64,000 bases of DNA from Zeimonas sp964538505. GTDB taxonomy: Bacteria; Pseudomonadota; Gammaproteobacteria; Burkholderiales; Burkholderiaceae_E. Shown here one piece after another: positions 51,925-61,252 of this stretch. How positions within the stretch are numbered: position 1 is the first letter of the stretch; every line of letters begins with the position of its first letter. A program made the position numbers and the translations under genes. The notes beneath the pieces were generated by a model. The model searched no databases. It was not told where the DNA came from and worked only from the letters and a program-made list of their open reading frames with translations. The stretch spans positions 124,001-188,000 of the forward strand of contig CAZIDY010000001.1 of NCBI GenBank assembly GCA_964538505.1, in the 5' to 3' direction.

Positions 51925-54900
51925 ATGCACAGTCGCGTGGCCCGGTTGATCCGTCCGCGCGCCGACGCCGTCGTCGAGCGCGACAGGCTCTTCGCGTCCC
52001 TCGACGACGCGATGCGGCGCGCCGTCGTCTGGATCTCGGCACCGGCGGGTGCGGGCAAGACTTCGGTCGTGACGAGCTGGCTCGAGTGGCGCGCCAGTAC
52101 GGCGCCCTGGTTCCAGCTCGAGCGCTCCGACGGCGACGCGGCCGCCTTCTTCCATCACCTGCGCATGGCGGCATCCGCGGTGCCGGGTGTGCGCGCTGAA
52201 CGACTCCCGCTGCATTCGGTCGAGTACGCGCGCGACTGCACGGGCTTTGCGCTGCGTTTCTTTCGCCGGCTGCACGCCGAGCTCGGCAGCCAAAGCGTTG
52301 TCGTCCTCGACAACTACCAGGAGCTGCCTGCCCGCTCGCCGCTGCACCGGGCGCTCGCCGCAGCGGCGGTGGAGTGGCCGGCCGGCAGCCTCGTCTGCAT
52401 CAGCCGCGCGGATCCTCCCGCAGCGTTCGCCCGGCTGCGCGCCTCGCGCGGGCTCGAGCTTCTCGGCTGGGAAGCGTTGAAGCTGCGACTCGACGAGGTT
52501 CGCGCGATCGTCGTCGCGCACGGCCACGAGCTTTCGAGCGACCTCATCGATCGGCTGCACGAACAATCGGGCGGCTGGGCTGCCGGCCTGGTGCTGCTGC
52601 TCGAGCGCTTGCGCCAGGCGGGCCGTTTCGACGCCTTCGTCTCGACCACCGACCAGCAGGCGATCTTCGACTATTTCGCCGAGCAGGTGTTCCGCGCCTG
52701 CCCGGAACCCGTACGCGAGATGCTGCTGCGTCTGTCGTACCTGCCGAGCGTCACACCAGCGAATGCGCAGCGGATCACGCAGCGGCCCGACGCCGGCGAC
52801 CTGCTGGCGGATTTCGCCCGCCGCAACCTGTTCATCGCGCACAGCGAGACCGATGAGGACAGCTTCGAGTTTCACGCCCTGTTTCGCGCGTTCCTGCAGC
52901 ATCGCGCGCTTCGCGCGTACGGCGAAGCCGGCCACGCCCGCCTCGTCGGCGAGGCCGCCGAACTGCTGCTGGCGTGCGGTCTCGTCGACGACGCGATGCA
53001 GCGTCTCGTGCAGATGCGCGCGTGGCCGCGGGTGCGCGAGCTTATCCTGTGCGAGGCGCCGCGCCTGGTCGCGACCGGGCGACGCGAGACGCTACGCGGC
53101 TGGATCCAGCCGCTGCCGGCCGCGATGCGCAACGAGGCGTGGCTCGTCTACTGGTTCGGCGTGGCCTGCAGCGGCCGCGATGCGCGTGCCAGCGGCGAGG
53201 CGCTCGAGCGGGCGGGTGCGCTTTTCGAAGCCGCAGGCGATCGCCGCGGGCGGGTGCTTGCGCTGTCCGCCCGCATGGCCGGATGGTGGGGCGAGCGTAG
53301 CGACTTCCGCACCTTCGACCCGGTGCTCGATCGCCTGGCCGCGCTGCTGAGCGCGAGCGGCGAGCTCGATCGCGAAACCGAAGCCGTTGCCGTCGCCGAT
53401 CTGGTTCATGCGTGGGTGATGCTGCGGCCGATGCGCGAGGAGGTGCACGAGTTCGCGCAGCGGCTTCGCCGACTCGTACTGCGCGAGCTGCCTGCCGCGC
53501 TGGCGCTGCACGCCGGCGTCTGCCTGATGGCGTATTTCTGGATGCGCGGCGACAGCGACGAGCTCGACGCGGTCGCGCGGTCCGTGCACGACCTCGTCGA
53601 CGATCCCGGAACGGCGATCGGCGATCGGCTCTGGTTTCGCTTCTGGACGATGACGCACTACGTCTATCTGGCCGACGCGACGCGCGCGATGGAGGCGATG
53701 GAGCAGGCGCGCACGACGACGGAGGAGGCGAACCTGGCCCCCGGGCGCATCGACCTCGCACGCTGGGCGACCACGGTCGACATGCAGCTCGGTCGCGCCG
53801 ATCGCGCGCGACGAAGGCTCGACGACGAGCTCGTTCCGCTGCTCGCGTCGATGTCGCCGACGGCGGCGGTCTTCGTGCATCTCGAGCTCACGCGTTGCGC
53901 GGTCGAGGAGGGCCGCATCGCGGAGGCGATCGAGCAGGGCCGCCGCGCGACGGCGGTGGCGCTGCGCTGCGGCTACACCTGGGCGCAGGTTCCCGCCCGG
54001 CTCGCCTGGTGCGGCGCCCTTTGCCTGGACGGCCGTCTCGTGACGGCGCGCCGGCAGCTCGAGCGTGTACGCAAGTTGCTCAGCACGCGAATGTCGATGC
54101 AGTTCGCCTCGGTCGAGCTCTACGATGCGCTGCTTTGCGTTGCCGAAGGCGGGCACGCGAAGGCGCGCGAGGCCCTGCAGCGATGCTTCGCGCTGCGTGC
54201 GGGTTCGCGCTACGTCTGGGGTCCTGGTTGGACGCGTCCGGTCGCTGCGCGGCTGGCTGCTTTCGCCTTCGAGCACGATGTCTGCTGCGCGGAGATGACG
54301 CGCATCGTTCGCGCGTTGCGCCTGCAACCGCCGGCGCCCGCGCCGCAGTGCTGGCCGTGGCCGGTGCGCATTCGGGCCTTCGGCTCGTTCTCGGTCCGGG
54401 TCGACGACGGAACTTCGTTGCAGCCGACCGGCAAGGCGGCGCACCGGCTGCTGGATCTCCTGAAGGCGCTGGTGGCCGCCGGCGGCATCGACGTGCCGGG
54501 AGAGCAGCTGATCGACGCGATCTGGCCGGAAGCGGCGGGCGATGCCGGATGGAGCTCGCTTCATAGCGCGGTACATCGTCTGCGCCGCCTGCTGCGGCAC
54601 GAGGAGGCGATCTTCGTGCGCGACAACAAGCTGAGCCTGAGCCGCGGGTCGTGTCGGCTCGACACCTGGGCTTTCGTCGACGGGCTGGACGCCTTCGGCG
54701 CGCGCGAAGCCGACAAAACCTCGATCGAGGCGCTTTCCCGTGCTCTCACGTTGTACCGTGGTCACCTGCTTGCCGGCGAAGGCGATCCAACGTGGGTGCT
54801 TGCGCCCCGCGAGGCAATGCGCCAGCGGTGGCTGCGCGCCGTGCACGTCGTCGGCGACTGGCACGAGCAACGTGAGGCCTGGCCCGAGGCCGTCGAGACC

Positions 54901-55155
54901 TACCGCGCCGCGACGCTGGTTGATCCCGCCGACGAAGGCCTGTGCCGGCGGTTGATGATCTCTCTGTCGCAGGCCGGCGAGCGCGGCGAAGCGCTCGCGA
55001 GCTTCGAGCGATGGCAACGGCTCGCGCGCGCTCGCGGAGTGCTGCCCGGCGCTGCGATCAGCCGTCTGCGCGAGACACTGGCCGGGTCCTTCGATCGGCC
55101 GTCCGAGCCCCTCAGTTCGCCCGATTCCCGTACGTATTCGTCAACGGATCGATGA
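51925..55155 (+). CDS. STAND ATPase/SARP-type transcriptional regulator, paralog 1
   Basis: 1,076-residue regulator. The P-loop ISAPAGAGKTSVVTSWLEW (~residues 34-52) opens a STAND-type NTPase resembling MalT, with VVLDNYQELPARSPLHRAL as the Walker B strand and sensor part. A long helical TPR-like middle (residues ~380-800) follows. Instead of the LuxR helix-turn-helix of MalT, the C-terminus has an OmpR-like winged helix (RIRAFGSFSVRVDDGTSLQP, SLHSAVHRLRRLLRHEEAIF) and a BTAD domain (ALTLYRGHLLAGEGDPTWVL). The start MHSRVARLIRP is chosen by alignment with paralog 2. It is convergent with the kinase gene 24 bases later. Confidence 0.88.
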   Translation: MHSRVARLIRPRADAVVERDRLFASLDDAMRRAVVWISAPAGAGKTSVVTSWLEWRASTAPWFQLERSDGDAAAFFHHLRMAASAVPGVRAERLPLHSVEYARDCTGFALRFFRRLHAELGSQSVVVLDNYQELPARSPLHRALAAAAVEWPAGSLVCISRADPPAAFARLRASRGLELLGWEALKLRLDEVRAIVVAHGHELSSDLIDRLHEQSGGWAAGLVLLLERLRQAGRFDAFVSTTDQQAIFDYFAEQVFRACPEPVREMLLRLSYLPSVTPANAQRITQRPDAGDLLADFARRNLFIAHSETDEDSFEFHALFRAFLQHRALRAYGEAGHARLVGEAAELLLACGLVDDAMQRLVQMRAWPRVRELILCEAPRLVATGRRETLRGWIQPLPAAMRNEAWLVYWFGVACSGRDARASGEALERAGALFEAAGDRRGRVLALSARMAGWWGERSDFRTFDPVLDRLAALLSASGELDRETEAVAVADLVHAWVMLRPMREEVHEFAQRLRRLVLRELPAALALHAGVCLMAYFWMRGDSDELDAVARSVHDLVDDPGTAIGDRLWFRFWTMTHYVYLADATRAMEAMEQARTTTEEANLAPGRIDLARWATTVDMQLGRADRARRRLDDELVPLLASMSPTAAVFVHLELTRCAVEEGRIAEAIEQGRRATAVALRCGYTWAQVPARLAWCGALCLDGRLVTARRQLERVRKLLSTRMSMQFASVELYDALLCVAEGGHAKAREALQRCFALRAGSRYVWGPGWTRPVAARLAAFAFEHDVCCAEMTRIVRALRLQPPAPAPQCWPWPVRIRAFGSFSVRVDDGTSLQPTGKAAHRLLDLLKALVAAGGIDVPGEQLIDAIWPEAAGDAGWSSLHSAVHRLRRLLRHEEAIFVRDNKLSLSRGSCRLDTWAFVDGLDAFGAREADKTSIEALSRALTLYRGHLLAGEGDPTWVLAPREAMRQRWLRAVHVVGDWHEQREAWPEAVETYRAATLVDPADEGLCRRLMISLSQAGERGEALASFERWQRLARARGVLPGAAISRLRETLAGSFDRPSEPLSSPDSRTYSSTDR

Positions 55156-55179
55156 AGGTTCGTCGCCAGGATCGCTTCG

Positions 55180-57108
55180 TCAGGCGTTCAGCGCCGACTC
55201 GCGCAACAGGGCGTTGACCGCCGCGTACAACGCTTCGAGGCTGACGGGCTTGTGCAGCATCGGAAAGCCCGCGTGCCGGACCGCTTCGAGAATCTCGGGG
55301 GCGGTATCGCCCGAGACGAGCAGGCCGGGTATCTCGAACTCGTCGCCGAACCGTGACTTCTGGTCCGCGTGGACGATGCGGATCGCGTCGAGCCCGGTTT
55401 CTCCTTCCAGCCGGAAGTCGGAGACGATCAGCTGCGGCATGCATTCCTGGCGCTGCAGGCGCGCCACGGCGTCCTCGCCGGACGTGGCGCACACGACGCG
55501 GCAACCGAAGCTGCGCAACGACTGCGCTGTCGCTTCGAGGCTCGAGGGATCGTCGTCGATCAGCAGAACGAAGCTCGCGCGTGCATAGTCGAGCGCCGGC
55601 GTTCGCGCGCTCGACCAGGAGCGGGACGGTGCCGAGCGCGCCAGCGGCACCTCGACCGAGAACAGCGATCCCTTGCCGGGCCGTGAACGCACGCTGATCG
55701 GGTGCGCGAGCAGGACACCGAGTTGCCGCACGATGGACAGGCCCAGTCCCAGCCCCTTGCGCCGGTCGCGCGCCTGGTTGCCTACCTGGTAGAACTCGTC
55801 GAAGATCCTGTCGGCCTCGCTGCGGGCGATGCCGATCCCGCTGTCCCAGACCTGGACGGCCACGCGCGCTGCGCGGTGCCGACAGCGCACCCGTACGCGG
55901 CCGCGATCGGTGTAGCGGATCGCATTGAGGATCAGGTTGCGCAGGATGCGTTCGAGCAGCACCGGGTCGGTCTCCACGAAGGCACTGTCGGCGCTCATGA
56001 CGAATTCCAGGCCCTTGTCTTCGGCGATCGGTCGCACCTGCACTTCGATCTGCCCGAGGATCTGTGCCAGCGCCACGGGCTCGATCGACGGCCGTACGGC
56101 GCCCAGCATCAGCTTGGACACTTCGAGAATCGAGTCCAGCAACTCCCGCATCGAATCGAGCGCTCGGGCAGCGCACTCGATTGTTTCATCGAGCGCAGCG
56201 TCGCGATTGCGGCGCTGCAATTGCCCAATGTATTGCAGCAGCGCATGCATCGGTTGCCGCAGGTCGTGTCCCGCAGCGGCGAGAAAGGCGTTCTTGCTCT
56301 TGTTGGCAAGCTCGGCCTGTGCTCGCGCAGCTTCCGCGTCCGCACGCGCTCGATCGGTCGCGAGCTGCTGCGCGGTGCGCTCCTGGAGGAGTTTCTCGGT
56401 CTTGAATCCGAGGCGGATCGCTACCTTGACCGTATTCTCCCGGACCGTGCCGAACACCATCATCAGCGCCGCGACGATGAAGAAGGCGGCGGCCAGCACC
56501 CATTGGGTCTCGCCGCCGATGCGCAGCAGACCGCTGCAGAACACTGCGGTCAGCGGCGCGACGAAGGCCAGCAACTGCAGCCGTTGTACGAGATGCCCGG
56601 TGCCACCGATCAGGACCAACGCCATGCAGGTCACCAGTAGCGGAGCGAATTCGGGCGTGCCGGGCAGCATCAACCAGGCGGTCGATCCCCACAGGCCCCC
56701 GGTCAGCAGCCCGACGGCACGATAGGAATGGCGCAGGCTGCGGGCACTTGCAATCGACTCTCGTCTTCGGAAGCCGGCGATGATCGCTCCCGTGAAGACC
56801 TGGAACGCGGTCAGGGCAGCAGCCCATGGCCAGATCGCGCTGGCATCGACGTTGTTCAGCACAGCGAGCCATGCGACGAGGGCGACAGCCACGATACCCG
56901 CGACAACCGCGTGTGGCGCGCTGCTTATGGCGATCCTGATCTGTATCGCTTCTTCGCGTTCCAGCTCTTCCGCACTCGGCGGTTCGCCGACTCGGACGTC
57001 GCCGAGCGGGTGAAGAACGGAGATGGGGAAGACGACGTGATGACCGACGGTGGGCGACGGGTCTTCCTCTGCAGGAGAGATCGGCGATGCGTCCGGCGTC
57101 GGGTTCAT
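55180..57108 (-). CDS. hybrid sensor histidine kinase with C-terminal receiver
   Basis: 642-residue membrane kinase. Residues ~60-210 hold about six membrane helices (VVAGIVAVALVAWLAVLNNV, VLAAAFFIVAALMMVFGTVR) with little periplasmic domain. A linker helix leads to the dimerisation/H-box AFLAAAGHDLRQPMHALLQY, then HATPase boxes ILRNLILNAIRYTDRGRV, VWDSGIGIA and GLGLGLSIVRQLG. The C-terminal receiver has LLIDDDPSS, phospho-acceptor VSDFRLEGETGLD and the Lys of LHKPVSLEAL. No Hpt domain is visible. It follows the response-regulator gene by 38 bases, so the two are cotranscribed. Both flanking genes are the paralogous STAND/SARP regulators. Confidence 0.93.
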   Translation of the reverse strand: MNPTPDASPISPAEEDPSPTVGHHVVFPISVLHPLGDVRVGEPPSAEELEREEAIQIRIAISSAPHAVVAGIVAVALVAWLAVLNNVDASAIWPWAAALTAFQVFTGAIIAGFRRRESIASARSLRHSYRAVGLLTGGLWGSTAWLMLPGTPEFAPLLVTCMALVLIGGTGHLVQRLQLLAFVAPLTAVFCSGLLRIGGETQWVLAAAFFIVAALMMVFGTVRENTVKVAIRLGFKTEKLLQERTAQQLATDRARADAEAARAQAELANKSKNAFLAAAGHDLRQPMHALLQYIGQLQRRNRDAALDETIECAARALDSMRELLDSILEVSKLMLGAVRPSIEPVALAQILGQIEVQVRPIAEDKGLEFVMSADSAFVETDPVLLERILRNLILNAIRYTDRGRVRVRCRHRAARVAVQVWDSGIGIARSEADRIFDEFYQVGNQARDRRKGLGLGLSIVRQLGVLLAHPISVRSRPGKGSLFSVEVPLARSAPSRSWSSARTPALDYARASFVLLIDDDPSSLEATAQSLRSFGCRVVCATSGEDAVARLQRQECMPQLIVSDFRLEGETGLDAIRIVHADQKSRFGDEFEIPGLLVSGDTAPEILEAVRHAGFPMLHKPVSLEALYAAVNALLRESALNA

Positions 57109-57146
57109 GGCAAGCAGGCTGAACGGTTGGGCTCGCCGCAGCTGTG

Positions 57147-57863
57147 TCAGGAATCGGGCGTAAAGCGCAGGCGCTGCTCGGCGAAGGCCGTGATCACCGC
57201 GGCCTTGGCTGTCAGGGCATCCTTTCCGCTGTCCTCGCCGACCCGCAGTTTCCACGCCATCCGTTGCACGTGCACCCGTACCGTGTTGTCGGACATGCTG
57301 CGCCCGGGCTCGGCCAGCCGCCGGGCGATCTGCTTGTAGGTCAAGCCCTGGACCAGCAGGCTGGCGACCTGCTTCTCGCGTGGCGTGAACGCGATCTCGT
57401 CGGACGCGTCCTTCGGCCTCTTTTTTCTCCTGTCGGACAGGTAGCGCTCGGGGATGTAGATGGCCCCGGACAGTGTCAGGTCGATCGCGGACTTGAAGAC
57501 CTCGAGACTCGTGCCCTTCGTGATGAAGCCGGTGGCGCAGTTCTCGATCGCTTCGGGGATGAGGGTCTCGTCATAGTCGGCAGCTGCCGAGACGACGACG
57601 ATGCGCGGATTGCAGTCGTTGTTCTCGCACCATTGCTTCAACGTCCTCAGTGTGGACGTCCCACGGCTGTCTTCCAGGTTCAGGTCGAGCAGCACCAGGC
57701 CGATCGTGAGGTTGGTTTGCAGCGAGGCGATCGCGCCGGCAATCGATGCTGCCTGATGGACCTGGGCACCCGGGTAGAGGTCGGCCAGCGTCATGCTCAT
57801 TCCCGTGCGCGCGCCGAAATCGTCGTCGACAACGAGCAACTGCACGGTGCCGTTTCCCATCAT
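57147..57863 (-). CDS. LuxR/NarL-type response regulator
   Basis: 238-residue regulator. The receiver (~8-125) has LLVVDDDFGARTGMSMTLAD, phospho-acceptor VLLDLNLEDSRGTS and the conserved Lys in FITKGTSLEV. The C-terminal LuxR helix-turn-helix is IAFTPREKQVASLLVQGLTY and ARRLAEPGRSMSDNTVRVHV. The first gene of the pair with the hybrid kinase. It is divergent from paralog 2 across 182 bases carrying copy 3 of the shared motif, so it is a candidate to control that promoter region. Confidence 0.93.
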   Translation of the reverse strand: MMGNGTVQLLVVDDDFGARTGMSMTLADLYPGAQVHQAASIAGAIASLQTNLTIGLVLLDLNLEDSRGTSTLRTLKQWCENNDCNPRIVVVSAAADYDETLIPEAIENCATGFITKGTSLEVFKSAIDLTLSGAIYIPERYLSDRRKKRPKDASDEIAFTPREKQVASLLVQGLTYKQIARRLAEPGRSMSDNTVRVHVQRMAWKLRVGEDSGKDALTAKAAVITAFAEQRLRFTPDS

Positions 57864-58013
57864 GAGAATGTCTGCACTCGAAGCATAGCCCTCGGCTTGC
57901 GACTGTGGTTGTTCCGCCCCGGTCGCAGGATGTACACGTCGCGGTCACCGTTTCCGATTACCCGGTTCCGCGTATTGCGCGGCGTCCGCGGACGCCCCAC
58001 GATCGGTCCACAC

Positions 58014-58031
58014 GGCTTGCAAATGGCTCAC
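58014..58031 (+). promoter_or_regulatory. shared 18-bp motif, copy 3 (upstream of regulator 2)
   Basis: GGCTTGCAAATGGCTCAC, 14 bases before the regulator 2 start at 58046, between the divergent response regulator and that gene. Confidence 0.6.
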
Positions 58032-58045
58032 AACGGAGGCGAAGA

Positions 58046-61000
58046 ATGCCGCCCCAACACGTGGCTCGATCGGTTCGCCCGAGCATCGACGCCATCGTCG
58101 GGCGAGAAAGGCTGTTCGCATGGCTCGACGATGCTTCGCAGCACCGACTCGTATGGATCTCCGCCCCGGCGGGGGCGGGCAAGACCTCTCTCGTCGCCAG
58201 CTGGCTCGCTCGACGCCGAAGCACAGCCACATGGCTTCGGCTCCAACGTTCCGACGGCGAGCCGGCTTCCTTCTTCCACTTCCTGCGCATGGCGGCATCG
58301 CAGGTGCCGGGCCTGGATATCGGACGCCTGCCGGTTCATTCGAACGAATATGCCCGCGACTGCACTGGGTTCGCGCTGCGTTTCTTTCGCCGGCTGCACG
58401 CCGAGTGCGCGAGCGAGAGCGTCGTCGTCCTCGACAACTACCAGGAGTTGCCGGCGCGCTCCGCGCTGCATCGGGCTCTTGCCGCGATCTGCGACGAGTG
58501 GCCGGCGGGCAACCTGATCTGCATCGGCCGCGCCGACCCGCCGGCGGCATTCGCCCGGATGCGCGCAGCGCGCGGGCTGGCGGTTCTGGACTGGAAAGAC
58601 CTGAAACTGCAACTCGACGAGGTGCGCGCGATCGTCGCTGCGCAACGCCACGAACTATCGACCGAGATCATCGCGAGGCTGCACGAGCAGTCGGGCGGTT
58701 GGGCGGCCGGCCTGATGCTGATGCTCGAGCGCCTGCGCGAGGCGGGTCGTTTCGACTCCTTCACGTCGAGCGCCGGCTTGCAGCCGGTTTTCGACTACTT
58801 TGCCGACCAGGTGTTCGGCAACTGCACCGAATCGGTACGGGAGATGCTTCTGCGACTGTCGTACCTGCCCCGCCTTAGCGCGGACACCGCCGAACGCATC
58901 ACGCAGCGGCACGACGCGGATGAACTGCTGGCGGATCTCGCGCGCCGCAATCTCTTCCTCGGTCGCAGCGAGACCACCGGCGATAGCTACGAGTTCCACG
59001 CCTTGTTCCGCGTATTTCTTCAGCACCGCGCGCTTCGCACGTATGGAGATTCGGGTCATGCTCTGCGAACGCAGGAAGCGGCCGAACTGCTGTTGTCCTG
59101 CGGCCTGGTCGATGAGGCGATGCAGCGCCTCCTCCTGACGCGGTCGTGGTCCCGGATGCGCGAGATCATCCTGGCAGAGGCGCCGAAGCTGGTAGCGGCC
59201 GGGCGGCACGAAACGTTGCGCGGCTGGATCGAGATGCTGCCTGCCGACGCGGTCGAAGACGCGTGGCTGACGTACTGGCTCGGTGTGGCCTGCAGCGGCC
59301 GCGACACGCGCACGAGCAGCGAGGCGCTCGAGCGGGCCTTCGCACGCTTCGAAGCGATCGGAGATCGACGTGGGCAGGCACTGGCGCTGTCGGCGCGCAC
59401 GGCCGGGTGGTGGGGCGAACGCAACGATTTCCGGCCTCTCGTTTCCGTGCTCGATCGCCTGATCGAAGGTGTCGGATCCGTAGGCGAACTGGACCGCGAG
59501 ACGGAAGTGGCGGTCTTCTCCAACCTGGTCCTCGCCTGGGTGATGTTGCGGCCGATGCGAGACGAAGTGCACGCCTTCGCGCGTCGGCTTCGCAGAGTCG
59601 AGTTCCGCGATATGTCGGCCGCACAGGCCTTGCATGCCGGTGTCTGCCTGATGGCCTATCACTGGATGCGAGGCGACAGTGAAGAACTGGATGCGGTCGC
59701 ACGTGCCGTGCACGACATTGCCGATGATCCCGGCATCGCGATCGCTGATCGGCTCTGGTTCCGCTTCTGGATGATGACGCACTACGTCTATCTTGCCGAC
59801 GCCGCAGGCGCGATGGACGCCATGGACCACGCCCGCACGTTGACCGAGGAAGCGAACACCGCACCGCGTCGAATCGACCTTGCTCGCTGGGCAGCGACCG
59901 TCGACATGCAGCTCGGGCGCCCCGGTCGCGCGCGGCGACGGCTCGAGGAGGAACTCGTTCCGCTACTCGCGTCGATGGCGCCGACCACGGCCGTTTTCGT
60001 GCATCTGGAGCTCACGCGCTGCGCGATCGAGGAAGGCCGCATCGGAGAAGCGATCGAGCAGGGCCGCATCGCTGCGAAAGTGGCGCACCGCTGCGGATTC
60101 GTCTGGGCACAGGTTCCGGCGCGCCTGGCCTTGTGCGGCGCGCTGTGCCTCGACGGGCGCCTGACGCAGGCGCGCGCACAACTTGCGCGCGCACGAAAGC
60201 TCGTCAGTGCGCGCATGCCGATGCAACTGGCCTCCGTCGAGCTCTACGAGGCGTTGCTGCACCTGGCCGACGGCGAGCACGTGCTGGCACGCGATGCGCT
60301 GCAGCGCTGCTTCGCGCTGCGCGCCGGCTCGCGCTACGTCTGGGGGCCGGGCTGGACGCGTCCGGTAGTCGCACGCCTGGCCGCCTTCGCCTTCGAGCAC
60401 GACGTCTGCGTCGTGCAGATGACGCGCATCGTGCACGGCCTGCGGCTGACCCCGCCCGTGCCCGCGCCCCAGCGCTGGCCATGGCCGGTGCGCATCCGGG
60501 CTCTCGGCACGTTCGCGGTCCTGATCGACGACGGCGCGGGGGTGCACCCGAGCGGGAAGGCCGCGCATCGTCTGCTGGAGCTGCTCAAGGCTCTGGTGGC
60601 GGCGGGGGGCGTCGACGTACCGGCCGAGCAACTGATCGACACGTTGTGGCCGGATGCTGCGGGCGATGCGGGCTGGAGTTCGCTGCACAGCGCCGTGCAT
60701 CGCCTGCGCAGGCTGCTTCGCCACGACGAGGCGATCGTGCTGCGCGACAACAAGCTCAGCCTCGACCGGGCAGCGTGCTGGATCGACAGCTGGGAATTCC
60801 TCGATCGGCTTTCCGCCTTCGAGAAGAATGCGGCCGACCCGCAGGCGATCGTGCTGCTCTCGGCGGCGCTGGCGCTGTATCGTGGCCACCTGCTCGCCAG
60901 CGAAGGCGCTGCCCGCTGGGTGCTCGTGCCGCGCGAAGCCATGCGCCGACGCTGGCTGCGTGCGGTGAATCTCGTCGGCGATCTGCACGAGCAGCGTGGA

Positions 61001-61252
61001 ATGTGGGCCGAGGCCGCTGAAGTGTTTCGGGATGCCGTGCTCGTCGATCCGGGCGACGAGGGGCTGTGCCGACGCTGGATGTCCTCGCTGGCGAATGCGG
61101 GCGAAGCCGGTGAGGCGCTCGCCGGTTACGCGCGCTGGGAGCGGCTCGCGCACAGTCGCGGAGTGCCGCCGGGGGGCGCGATCCGCCGATTGCGCGACGC
61201 GCTGGCCGATCGCGCCGGCAACTTTCAGCGCCAGTACGCCGGGTTCCCGTAG
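58046..61252 (+). CDS. STAND ATPase/SARP-type transcriptional regulator, paralog 2
   Basis: 1,068-residue paralog of the protein at 51925, collinear over its full length and by eye roughly 70% identical. P-loop ISAPAGAGKTSLVASWLAR (~residues 36-54), Walker B VVLDNYQELPARSALHRAL, the same helical middle, winged helix (RIRALGTFAVLIDDGAGVHP) and BTAD (ALALYRGHLLASEGAARWVL). The start MPPQHVARSVRP has an ACGGAGGCGAAG site. Its last 28 bases overlap the convergent LysR gene. The pair arose by duplication and has kept both copies intact, implying separate roles. Confidence 0.9.
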   Translation: MPPQHVARSVRPSIDAIVGRERLFAWLDDASQHRLVWISAPAGAGKTSLVASWLARRRSTATWLRLQRSDGEPASFFHFLRMAASQVPGLDIGRLPVHSNEYARDCTGFALRFFRRLHAECASESVVVLDNYQELPARSALHRALAAICDEWPAGNLICIGRADPPAAFARMRAARGLAVLDWKDLKLQLDEVRAIVAAQRHELSTEIIARLHEQSGGWAAGLMLMLERLREAGRFDSFTSSAGLQPVFDYFADQVFGNCTESVREMLLRLSYLPRLSADTAERITQRHDADELLADLARRNLFLGRSETTGDSYEFHALFRVFLQHRALRTYGDSGHALRTQEAAELLLSCGLVDEAMQRLLLTRSWSRMREIILAEAPKLVAAGRHETLRGWIEMLPADAVEDAWLTYWLGVACSGRDTRTSSEALERAFARFEAIGDRRGQALALSARTAGWWGERNDFRPLVSVLDRLIEGVGSVGELDRETEVAVFSNLVLAWVMLRPMRDEVHAFARRLRRVEFRDMSAAQALHAGVCLMAYHWMRGDSEELDAVARAVHDIADDPGIAIADRLWFRFWMMTHYVYLADAAGAMDAMDHARTLTEEANTAPRRIDLARWAATVDMQLGRPGRARRRLEEELVPLLASMAPTTAVFVHLELTRCAIEEGRIGEAIEQGRIAAKVAHRCGFVWAQVPARLALCGALCLDGRLTQARAQLARARKLVSARMPMQLASVELYEALLHLADGEHVLARDALQRCFALRAGSRYVWGPGWTRPVVARLAAFAFEHDVCVVQMTRIVHGLRLTPPVPAPQRWPWPVRIRALGTFAVLIDDGAGVHPSGKAAHRLLELLKALVAAGGVDVPAEQLIDTLWPDAAGDAGWSSLHSAVHRLRRLLRHDEAIVLRDNKLSLDRAACWIDSWEFLDRLSAFEKNAADPQAIVLLSAALALYRGHLLASEGAARWVLVPREAMRRRWLRAVNLVGDLHEQRGMWAEAAEVFRDAVLVDPGDEGLCRRWMSSLANAGEAGEALAGYARWERLAHSRGVPPGGAIRRLRDALADRAGNFQRQYAGFP

